Positions 1-6,422 of a stretch of 13,083 nt of DNA are shown here, in pieces. The notes beneath the pieces were generated by a model. That model was not told where the DNA came from, made no database searches, and saw only the letters and a program-made list of their open reading frames with translations. A program made the translations under genes and the position numbers. The DNA is from CAZGTQ01 sp964528575 (GTDB lineage Bacteria; Planctomycetota; UBA1135; GCA-002686595): positions 1-13,083 of the forward strand of contig CAZGTQ010000004.1 in the NCBI GenBank assembly GCA_964528575.1. The letters run 5' to 3'. Within the stretch, counting starts at the first letter, position 1. Every line of letters begins with the position of its first letter.

Positions 1-228
1 GTCGGCGGACTTCCACGAGAAGATCTCGACGTACGTCCGCTCGGCGCCGTGCGCGCCGCCGGGCTTCTCCGACGCCTTGCCGCGGTAGATGCGCGGCGGC
101 TCGTCGGTCGTCAGCCCGGCCTTGTGGAGCGCGGGCCAGTGTTTGGCGAGCAGCGCCTCCATCTCGCGCTCCTTGCCGGGCTTGACCTCGTAGGTGCAGA
201 TGACGATCTCGGGGCTGTTTTCGCTCAT
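1..228 (-). CDS. Small ABM-like (dimeric alpha/beta barrel) protein, 3' end cut off by window edge
   Basis: The first 76 codons of a protein starting MSENSPEIVICTYEVKPGKE are visible; the gene runs off the left edge. The pattern is a beta strand (EIVICTYEVKPG), then a helix (KEREMEALLAKHWPALHKAG), then another strand (YVEIFSWKSAD). This resembles small ferredoxin-like dimeric barrel proteins of the antibiotic-biosynthesis-monooxygenase type, many of which have no known substrate. I do not recognise a specific function. The ATG at 228 is the natural start because the upstream 72 bases up to the ligase stop are less coding-like. It lies downstream of the ligase on the same strand and could be cotranscribed, but a TAACCT box (minus strand, 236-241) seven bases before the ATG could give it its own leaderless promoter. 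Confidence 0.7.
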   Translation of the reverse strand, partial: MSENSPEIVICTYEVKPGKEREMEALLAKHWPALHKAGLTTDEPPRIYRGKASEKPGGAHGAERTYVEIFSWKSAD

Positions 229-300
229 GCGCGGAAGGTTAGCCGAGGAGCTAAGTTTTGGCGCGGGGAATCTCGGCCTTTCGTCGTGTCTCGGCCCCGG
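229..300. other. Short intergenic spacer
   Basis: This 72-base gap separates the ligase stop from the next minus-strand start and is locally more AT-rich than its surroundings. It holds a weak 5-bp inverted repeat (TTAGC at 239-243 with GCTAA at 250-254). The stem is too short to call a terminator with confidence. No gene is visible. Confidence 0.4.
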
Positions 301-1995
301 TCAGATCCGGCCCGCGCCGGTGCGGTGGAGGACGTCGAGCTCGCCCGCGAGGTAGAGCGCGCGGAAGTGCCGGTGGCGCCGCTTGCCGCTCGACGTCTTC
401 GTGAGCGCGCCCTTGCGCACGAGCACGAGGTCCTCGATTGCGAGGCCGAGGCGCGTCGCGACCTCGCGGCGGACCGTCGCCGCGAGGCGGGCGCGGTCGG
501 TCTCCGCGGCCGGCTCGACCTCCGCGAGCACGACCAGGACCTCGGTGCCGCGCTCGGGGTCCTCGACGCCGAACGCGCAGAAGCAGCCCGTGCGCAGGCC
601 GTCGACGGCGAAGAGCACACGCTCGAGCTCGCTCGGGTCGACCTTGCGGCCCTGCAGGTTGATCCGCTCGCGCGAGCGGCCCGTCCAGAAGAGCTCGCCC
701 GCGCGCAGGTAGGCGAGATCGCCCGTGACGACCAGCTCGCCGCGCAGCGCCTCGCCCGTCGCGGCGAGGTCGCCGAGGTAGCCGACGAAGCGGTTCGACG
801 TGCGCACCGCGAGCTCGCCGACGACGCCGTCGGGGAGCGCGCGGCCGTGCTCGTCGAGGACGCGGAGCTCCGCGCCCGCGGCCGCGCGGCCGCAGCCGAC
901 GACCGCGCACCCGCCGTCCGCGACGACGCGGGCGACGCCGTCCGAGCGCAGCGCGCCCTCGTCGACGCGCTCGACGACGAGCGCGCCTGCGGGGTCGGTG
1001 AACGTGACGCCGCCGATCGTCTCGACGCAGCCGAAGTTCGCCCTCAGCGCGGCGCGGCGGACGCCGAAGCGCGCGAAGCGGTCGTGGAAGTGCTCGAACG
1101 TCGCGACGTGCACGCGCTCGGCCGCGTTCCAGAAGCCGCGCACGCGCTCGAGCCGCACGCCGTCGAGCTCCTCGTCGCGTGCGCGCTCGGCCGCGAGCGC
1201 GAATCCGAAGTTCGGCGACCACGTCGTCGTCGCGCCGGCGTCGGCGAGCGCGCGCAGCCAGAGCGCCGGCCTGCGCACGACGTCGAGCGGCGAGAGCAGC
1301 GCGAGCGGGACGCCGTGCGCGAGGCACAGGAGGAAATTGTTGACGAGCCCCATGTCGTGGTAGAGCGGCGTCCAGTTCACGCAGACGTCGTCCGGCCCGA
1401 GCGCCATCGCGCGCGCCATCGCGTCGAGCGCGCCGACGACGCGCTCCTGTTCCCACACCGCGATCCGTGGGAAGCCCGTCGTGCCCGACGTGAGTTGCAG
1501 CGCCGCGACGTCGCGCGGCGCGCGATCCGCGAACGCCACGCGACCGGGCCGCGCGCCGAGCAGCCGCTCGAAGCCGAGCTCGACGTGCACGCCCGGGCTC
1601 GCCGCTTCGAGCGCGCCCACGTCACTCTTCATCGCGCGCGGCACGAGGCATGCGCGCGCCGCCGTCCGGCGTACGACGTCGAGCAGCACGTCGCGCAGGC
1701 TGGAGGCCGTGCCCTGGATCGCCGGCGGCGCGACGAGGATCGGCTGCGCCCCGAGCACGAGCAGCGCGGCGACGGCGAGCGCGGCCTCGCGCGGATCGAC
1801 CGAGACGACGACGCCGACGTCGCCCGCGCGCAGTCCGGCGTCCGCGAGGACGCTCGCCGCGCCGGCGGCGCGCTCGAGGAAGCGCTGCCGACTCTCCCAC
1901 TCGCAGCGTCCGGCGCCGTCGACGAAGGCGATCGCCGGGCGGCCCGCGTCCTCCTCGAGCCGCGCGAGGAGCGCGCCCTGGAGCGTCCGCTTCAT
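301..1995 (-). CDS. FAAL-like acyl-AMP ligase (ANL superfamily adenylating enzyme)
   Basis: A 564-residue AMP-forming ligase that should activate a carboxylic acid as acyl-adenylate and hand it to a carrier protein. Visible motifs are LTSGTTGFPR (168-177, nucleotide loop, with Arg where Lys is commoner), PLYHDMGL (210-217) and PNFGFAL (261-267). FGCVET (321-326), TGDLAYL (424-430) and the hinge GRSRERINLQGRKVDPSELE (439-458) follow, then TKTSSGK with the C-terminal catalytic Lys at 538. YHDMGL and PNF-like motifs are typical of fatty-acyl-AMP ligases, which load ACPs rather than CoA. The start ATG (1993-1995) overlaps the ACP stop (1992-1994) by an ATGA junction, so translation is probably coupled and the ACP is the likely partner. 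The acyl substrate cannot be read from sequence; an acyl-CoA or amino-acid ligase is a less likely alternative. Confidence 0.88.
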   Translation of the reverse strand: MKRTLQGALLARLEEDAGRPAIAFVDGAGRCEWESRQRFLERAAGAASVLADAGLRAGDVGVVVSVDPREAALAVAALLVLGAQPILVAPPAIQGTASSLRDVLLDVVRRTAARACLVPRAMKSDVGALEAASPGVHVELGFERLLGARPGRVAFADRAPRDVAALQLTSGTTGFPRIAVWEQERVVGALDAMARAMALGPDDVCVNWTPLYHDMGLVNNFLLCLAHGVPLALLSPLDVVRRPALWLRALADAGATTTWSPNFGFALAAERARDEELDGVRLERVRGFWNAAERVHVATFEHFHDRFARFGVRRAALRANFGCVETIGGVTFTDPAGALVVERVDEGALRSDGVARVVADGGCAVVGCGRAAAGAELRVLDEHGRALPDGVVGELAVRTSNRFVGYLGDLAATGEALRGELVVTGDLAYLRAGELFWTGRSRERINLQGRKVDPSELERVLFAVDGLRTGCFCAFGVEDPERGTEVLVVLAEVEPAAETDRARLAATVRREVATRLGLAIEDLVLVRKGALTKTSSGKRRHRHFRALYLAGELDVLHRTGAGRI

Positions 1996-2258
1996 CCCGC
2001 GCTCTTCTTGTGCAACGTCGCCGCGATCACGTCGATCGTGTCGAGGTAGTCGACGCTCATCTCGAAGGCCTCGAAGCGCACGCCGAAGCGCTCCTCGAGC
2101 TGGCCGACGAGCTTGACCGTCCGGACCGAGTCGAGCACCCCGCCCGTGATCAGGGGCGTCGAGCAGTCGAGGGCGCCCGGATCCGCGCCCGCGAGGACTC
2201 CGTCGAGGAGCAGCTCCCGGACCTCGCGGGCGATCCGGCCGAGGTCGGTCATCGTCAT
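1992..2258 (-). CDS. Acyl carrier protein
   Basis: An 88-residue carrier protein. The phosphopantetheine site is GGVLDSVRTVKL, with Ser44 as the expected attachment residue, followed by the helix KLVGQLEERFGVRF and a third helix ending YLDTIDVIAATL, the usual ACP four-helix pattern. It is first in a two-gene unit with the FAAL-like ligase, overlapping by four bases, and should carry the acyl group that the ligase activates. Two in-frame ATGs exist (2258 and 2252); I use the outer one, giving MTMTDLGRI, but the inner is equally plausible and neither has a strong Shine-Dalgarno. No ketosynthase or other fatty-acid enzyme is adjacent, so this is a dedicated delivery carrier rather than the housekeeping ACP. 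Confidence 0.9.
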   Translation of the reverse strand: MTMTDLGRIAREVRELLLDGVLAGADPGALDCSTPLITGGVLDSVRTVKLVGQLEERFGVRFEAFEMSVDYLDTIDVIAATLHKKSAG

Positions 2259-2293
2259 CGTCTTCGCGGGCGGGGGCGGCCCCCGCTCGCGGG

Positions 2294-2299
2294 ATCTTA
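2294..2299 (-). promoter_or_regulatory. Candidate -10 box for the ACP/ligase unit
   Basis: On the minus strand this reads TAAGAT, matching the TAnnnT core, about 35 bases before the ACP start. It lies in the 66-base divergent spacer shared with the radical SAM gene. No convincing -35 is visible, so this is tentative. Confidence 0.25.
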
Positions 2300-2303
2300 G
2301 CGG

Positions 2304-2309
2304 TATCCT
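2304..2309 (+). promoter_or_regulatory. Candidate -10 box (TATCCT) for the radical SAM gene
   Basis: TATCCT within GGTATCCTCGG lies 15 bases before the ATG at 2325. The same eight-base GTATCCTC core is found 14 bases before the MBOAT gene start. A transcript starting about seven bases downstream would have only a very short leader, which agrees with the lack of a Shine-Dalgarno sequence before the ATG. No clear -35 element is visible. Confidence 0.4.
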
Positions 2310-2324
2310 CGGGCGCCGGTTCCG

Positions 2325-4271
2325 ATGAAGAAGCGCGCAGTCGTCGTCCACCTCGACGAAATCGAGGGCATCACGCCGCTCGTCGGCGGATACCTCGCGG
2401 CGTTCGCGCTCGCGGATCCCGCGGTGCGCGACGACTGGGACGTCGAGCTGTACAGCGAGCGGCGCTCCGTCAGCGCGTCGCGCGTCCTGCGGCACCTCGT
2501 CAATCGCTCCCCCGACGTCGTCGCGTTCAGCGTGTACACGTGGAACGCGGGGCTCGTGAAGCGGCTCGTGCCCGCGCTGCGAGGCCTCCTGCCGCGCGCC
2601 CACCTGATCCTCGGCGGCGTCGAGGTGATGCACGTCGCGCACCGCTACCTCGACCCGACCTGGGACGACGTGTCGGTGTGCAACGGCGAGGGTGAGCGCT
2701 CGTTTCGCGGCCTCTTGCTCGAGCTGGGCTCCGAGCGGCCCGACCTCGAGCGCGTCGGCGGCATCACGTTCCCGCGCGACGGCGCGTGGTGCACGACGCC
2801 GGGCATCCCGCGGATCGAGAACATGGGCGAGCTGCCCTCGCCCTGGCTCACCGGCGTGTTCGACGACGGCCCGGGATGGCAGGTCGCGCTCTTCGAGACG
2901 AACCGCGGCTGCCCGTTCGCGTGCGAGTTCTGCTTCTGGGGCGGCGCGACCGGCCAGAAGGTCTACCAGCAGGACCTCGAGCGGCTGAAGGACGAGCTGA
3001 CCTACATCGGCAAGCGCGGCATCCGCGCGATCTCGTTCTGCGACGCGAACTTCGGCATCTTCCCGCGCGACGTCGAGCTCGCGCGCCACCTCGTCGACGT
3101 CGCCGCCCGCTACCGCGGCCCGGCGCGCATCGTCTTCAACAGCTCGAAGGTCCGGCCCGACCGCGTCGAGGAGATCTCGCGCATCTTCGCCGATGCCGAG
3201 CTCCTGACGCGTCACGTGTTCTCGTTGCAGTCGATGAACGAGCGCGCGCTGCGCGTCGCCAAGCGCACGAGCCTCGAGCGCGAGCCGTATCGCAGGATCC
3301 AGCGGCGCCTCAACGAGCAGCGGATGTCGTCGGTGATCGAGTTGCTCTGGCCGATGCCGGGAGAGACGCTCGACTCGTTCCGCGACGGCGTCGACGAGCT
3401 CTGCCGGCTCGGCGCACAAGGCTTCCTGATCTACCCGCTCGTCTGGCTGAACAACACGGGCTACGAGGAGCGAACGGAGGAGCACGGCGTCACGACGCTT
3501 CCCGAGGACGACCCGGCGAGCGGCGGACGCATCGTCGTCCAGACGAACGACGTACCGTTCGGCGACTACGTCGAGGGCTTGCGCTTCTGGCTCTCGGTGC
3601 ACCTGCTCCACGACTGCCGCGGCCTGTACGCGACCACGCAGCTCCTCGACGCGCTCGGCGTCGCGCGCTTCCGCGACGTGTTCGACGCGTTCGGACGCTG
3701 GGTGAGCGCGAGCGGAACCGGCCCCGTCGCCGAGCTCTGCGGGGATCTCCTCGAGCGCTTCGAGGACCTCGCGAAATACAGCGTCCGCGGCCTGTTGGTC
3801 GACGCCGCGCTCGTCGCGCACCGCAAGGAGTTCGACCGCCTGCTCGTCGAGTTCGTCGCGGCGCACCCCGCGTGGACCGGCGGCGAGCACGGCGCGTTGA
3901 TCCGAGAGGCGCTCGAGTACGACCTCCTGACGCGGCCCTACGTGTTCCTCCAGACGCCGTTCGAGCTCGGCGTCGAGACCGAGCACGTCGAGACCGTCGA
4001 GACGCAGCCGCGGCTGCGCCGCGTGCGCGCGTCGTACGACTTCCCGCGGCTCGTCGGCGCGTTGCGCGTCGGCGCGCCGCTCGACCCGGCCGACCTCGTC
4101 CCGGGCTCGCACGCGTTGCGCATCGACCACAAGCGCTTCCAGCTCTTCCAGCTCCCGCGCAAGACCGAGGAGGAGTACCGCTGGCAGTGCATGCTCGCCG
4201 TGCAGGAGATCGCGCGCATCGAGCCGACCTGCAGCGCGGAGCCGGCCTACGGGACGGCGTCGGTCGGATAG
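2325..4271 (+). CDS. B12-binding-domain radical SAM enzyme (probable C-methyltransferase-type)
   Basis: A 648-residue protein. Residues about 1-125 look like a cobalamin-binding Rossmann domain (PDVVAFSVYTWN at 64-74, HLILGGVEV at 93-101). I do not see the DxHxxG His motif, so any cobalamin may be bound without a protein His ligand, as in some members. The radical SAM cluster motif is TNRGCPFACEFCFWGG, with Cys196, Cys200 and Cys203. ISFCDANFGIFPRD (236-249) and PMPGETLDSF (343-352) are later strands of the barrel common in B12 radical SAM proteins. A C-terminal region of about 230 residues is unassigned. The CxxxCxxCFWG pattern resembles cobalamin-dependent methyltransferases of natural-product pathways such as TsrM and KedN5. 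The substrate is unknown. It is divergent from the ACP and its last 25 bases overlap the end of the convergent sulfotransferase gene. The start is ATG with a short leader. Confidence 0.87.
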   Translation: MKKRAVVVHLDEIEGITPLVGGYLAAFALADPAVRDDWDVELYSERRSVSASRVLRHLVNRSPDVVAFSVYTWNAGLVKRLVPALRGLLPRAHLILGGVEVMHVAHRYLDPTWDDVSVCNGEGERSFRGLLLELGSERPDLERVGGITFPRDGAWCTTPGIPRIENMGELPSPWLTGVFDDGPGWQVALFETNRGCPFACEFCFWGGATGQKVYQQDLERLKDELTYIGKRGIRAISFCDANFGIFPRDVELARHLVDVAARYRGPARIVFNSSKVRPDRVEEISRIFADAELLTRHVFSLQSMNERALRVAKRTSLEREPYRRIQRRLNEQRMSSVIELLWPMPGETLDSFRDGVDELCRLGAQGFLIYPLVWLNNTGYEERTEEHGVTTLPEDDPASGGRIVVQTNDVPFGDYVEGLRFWLSVHLLHDCRGLYATTQLLDALGVARFRDVFDAFGRWVSASGTGPVAELCGDLLERFEDLAKYSVRGLLVDAALVAHRKEFDRLLVEFVAAHPAWTGGEHGALIREALEYDLLTRPYVFLQTPFELGVETEHVETVETQPRLRRVRASYDFPRLVGALRVGAPLDPADLVPGSHALRIDHKRFQLFQLPRKTEEEYRWQCMLAVQEIARIEPTCSAEPAYGTASVG

Positions 4272-5107
4272 CCGAAGCGCTCGAGCGCGCGCCGCGGCAG
4301 CCCTCCGAACGTGCGCAGCATCTCGTCGGTGTAGACCTCGCGCCACTCGCCGACGAGCCCCTTGCGCATGATGCGGCCGCGCCCGATCGCGTCGCCGCGG
4401 CGCTCGATCGCGGCGGACTCGTCGCGGCGCATGCGCTCGTAGCTGCTCGTCTCGAGCGCGTGCTCGATCTCCGCGTCGTCGCGCTCCACGCCGAGGAAGC
4501 GCAGCATCGCGCGCACCTCGGCGAGCGGCTCGGCGCGGCACGACTCGAAGCGCAGGACGTGCAGCCGGTCCGCGGGCGTCGTGCCCGCCCAGCTCAGGCA
4601 GGCGAAGCCCCAGCTCAGCGCCGGGAGCGGCCACGCGCCGCCGTTCCCGGTGAGGTAGTCGAGCAGCGCGACGTCGAGCCCCGAGAACGTGCGCAGGTAG
4701 TGGTAGAGCGAGAGCACCGCGTCGCGGCCGTCGCGCACGAGCAGGAGGACCTTGTTGTCCGGCGCCCAGGCGAGCGGCGCGTCGTTCGACTTGACGACGC
4801 GCAGCGCCTCGCGGTAGCTCGGCTCGAGCTGGTGGCGCCGGCGGAGCGCGGGGAGGTGCTCGTGCCGGTCGGCGACCCCGACGCTCGGCGCGCCGCTCGC
4901 GGGCTGTCCCGGCAGGCGCCGCTCCGCGTCGTCGAGCCAGCCGCCGGTGCGCTGGCTCGCGCGGTCGAGCAGTCGCTCCTCGTGGCCCGACGCGTAGAAG
5001 ACGCCGAGGTGGACGAGGAGCGTGGCGATCCAGCTCGTGCCGGAGCCGGGGTGCGCCGCGAGGATCACGTCGGCGGGGCTGAGCAGCGCGCGGTTCTCCT
5101 TCCTCAC
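4247..5107 (-). CDS. Sulfotransferase-family protein; candidate phosphoramidyl transferase
   Basis: A 286-residue protein of the PAPS-dependent sulfotransferase fold. The 5'-phosphate loop is HPGSGTSW (19-26). The 3'-phosphate motif is LLLVRDGRDAVLSLYHYL, with Arg125 and Ser133 in the canonical R-x7-S spacing, and RKGLVGEW (248-255) is the RKGxxGxW nucleotide loop. Two usual catalytic residues differ: the Lys of PKSGTTW is Gly21, and the KTH motif that supplies the general base reads KSN (106-108). The start is GTG at 5107, chosen because it makes a GTGA overlap with the nucleotidyltransferase stop and is followed at once by family sequence. It is the last gene of an operon predicted to make 3'-phospho-CDP-amidate, and no sulfate-activation gene is present. 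I infer that it may transfer phosphoramidate from that PAPS-like donor; an ordinary sulfotransferase is the alternative. Confidence 0.85.
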   Translation of the reverse strand: MRKENRALLSPADVILAAHPGSGTSWIATLLVHLGVFYASGHEERLLDRASQRTGGWLDDAERRLPGQPASGAPSVGVADRHEHLPALRRRHQLEPSYREALRVVKSNDAPLAWAPDNKVLLLVRDGRDAVLSLYHYLRTFSGLDVALLDYLTGNGGAWPLPALSWGFACLSWAGTTPADRLHVLRFESCRAEPLAEVRAMLRFLGVERDDAEIEHALETSSYERMRRDESAAIERRGDAIGRGRIMRKGLVGEWREVYTDEMLRTFGGLPRRALERFGYPTDAVP

Positions 5108-5829
5108 GGCGCCACCACGATCGTCTCGGCGACGGCGAGGTCGCTCGGGCTGTCGATCTCGCACCACCAGCCGTCGAACGGGACCGTCGCGACGGTCTCG
5201 CCGGCGCGAACCGCGCGGTCGAGGAGCGCCGTCACGTCGACGCGCCGCCGCTCGGGCTCGTCCAGCGCGCGGAAGCGAGCGAGCAGTCGCGCGGCGCCGC
5301 GCGGCGTCAGCGCGAGGAGCCCCATGAACTGGCCGCCGACGTCCTCGAGCCGCGCCGGCCTCCGCCCGATCTCGACGAGCCGACCGGCCGCGTCGACGCG
5401 GAACGTTTCCGCGTCCGAGAGCGGGTCGTCGAAGCGGCGGTGCCACAGGCGCAGCCACTCCACGTCGTACGGGACGACGACATCGCCGTCCGCGCGCTCG
5501 ACCGCTCGAACGACGTCCGGCGGGTACACGACGTCGGCGTAGGCGACGAGCGTGCGCTCCTCGCGCAGCCACGCCTCGGCGCACGCGAGCGAAGCGACCA
5601 TGCTCGTCTCGCTCCAGCGCGGGTTGTCGAAGTAGGGGACGTCGAGCGCGAAACATTCGGCGCGATACCCGCGCACGATCGCGACGTCGCGCACGCCCGC
5701 CGCGCGCAGCGCGTCGAGCTGCCACGCGACGAGCGGCCGGCCGTGCAACTCGACCAGTCCCTTCGGCCGGGCGTCGGTCGCCGCGCCCAACCGGCTCCCG
5801 CGGCCGGCCGCGAGGATCAGTGCGCGCAA
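5104..5829 (-). CDS. Nucleotidyltransferase, predicted CTP:phosphoglutamine cytidylyltransferase (Cj1416-like)
   Basis: A 241-residue NTP transferase. It begins RALILAAGRGSRL (2-14) with RPKGLVEL (21-28), the nucleotide-binding start of the family. NPRWSETSMVASL (69-81), YADVVY (97-102, metal Asp99), the stretch RRFDDPLSDAE (131-141), GGQFMGLL (165-172) and WWCEIDSPSDL (221-231, Asp226) follow. These match the LicC/PntC-related subgroup that includes Cj1416. In C. jejuni that enzyme joins CTP to L-glutamine N-phosphate, giving gamma-glutamyl-CDP-amidate. The start is TTG at 5829, because the conserved RALILAAG begins right after it and no upstream ATG or GTG fits. It overlaps the amidotransferase end by 13 bases and the sulfotransferase start by four. 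Without this context it would be called a choline-phosphate or sugar nucleotidyltransferase. Confidence 0.85.
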   Translation of the reverse strand: MRALILAAGRGSRLGAATDARPKGLVELHGRPLVAWQLDALRAAGVRDVAIVRGYRAECFALDVPYFDNPRWSETSMVASLACAEAWLREERTLVAYADVVYPPDVVRAVERADGDVVVPYDVEWLRLWHRRFDDPLSDAETFRVDAAGRLVEIGRRPARLEDVGGQFMGLLALTPRGAARLLARFRALDEPERRRVDVTALLDRAVRAGETVATVPFDGWWCEIDSPSDLAVAETIVVAP

Positions 5830-6422
5830 CGGAACACGCTCGAGAAGAGCGCGACGTCGTCCTCGCGCAGTGGGTCGATGCGCTCGGGATGCCACATGAT
5901 GCCGACGACCGGCAGCTCGACGTGGCGCACCGCCTTGACGACGCCGTCGTCCGCTCGCGCCCAGACCTCGAGCTCCGCGACGGTCTCGCGCGCGCCCCAT
6001 TCGTGGTAGCTGTTCACCTCGGCCGGGACGCCGTCCACGCGGATCGTCTGGCGCGGCCGGACGTGCCCCGCGACGCGCGTCAGGGGCACGCCGAGCTCGG
6101 ACTGGACGAGCTGCATGCCGCGGCAGACGCCGAGCACGGGCAGATGCGCGGCGAAGGCGTGCCGCAGGAGGGTGCGCTCGACCTCGTCGCGCTCGGGCGC
6201 GTCTCCGCCGTACGCGGCCAGCGTGTTGCCGCCGGTCAGGAGCAGCCCGTCGGCGGGGCAGAGCTCGAGCAGCCGCGTCGCGGCCGCGCGGTCGTTCGGG
6301 ACGAGCAGCGGCACGACGTCGCACCGCTCGAAGAGCGCGTACCAGCGCACGTCGAGCGCGTCGCAGCGCTCGCGCCTCGCCGCCTCGACGACGACCCGCT
6401 GTGTCACGAGGATGCGCTTCAC
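5817..6422 (-). CDS. Class-I glutamine amidotransferase, predicted gamma-glutamyl-CDP-amidate hydrolase (Cj1417-like)
   Basis: A 201-residue class-I amidotransferase domain resembling PuuD-type gamma-glutamyl hydrolases. The nucleophile elbow GVCRGMQ carries Cys100. MWHPER supplies His178 and Glu180, so the Cys-His-Glu triad is complete. LLLTGGNTL (61-69) is the oxyanion-side strand. There is no synthetase domain, as expected for a stand-alone hydrolase. In C. jejuni, Cj1417 cleaves the gamma-glutamyl group from gamma-glutamyl-CDP-amidate, releasing glutamate and CDP-amidate. The start is GTG at 6422 (VKRILVTQR), chosen because it forms a GTGA overlap with the glutamine kinase stop and opens the first beta strand. 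The family alone would suggest gamma-glutamyl-GABA hydrolase; the operon partners make the phosphoramidate role more likely. Confidence 0.87.
   Translation of the reverse strand: MKRILVTQRVVVEAARRERCDALDVRWYALFERCDVVPLLVPNDRAAATRLLELCPADGLLLTGGNTLAAYGGDAPERDEVERTLLRHAFAAHLPVLGVCRGMQLVQSELGVPLTRVAGHVRPRQTIRVDGVPAEVNSYHEWGARETVAELEVWARADDGVVKAVRHVELPVVGIMWHPERIDPLREDDVALFSSVFRCAH

Noticed and set aside
239..254. Rho-independent terminator at TTAGC/GCTAA
   Set aside because: Only a 5-bp stem and a short T run; too weak to call.
49..2049. Long plus-strand open frame across the ligase gene
   Set aside because: Low-complexity Arg/Ala/Glu-rich translation antisense to a clear ANL enzyme; a GC-rich shadow frame.
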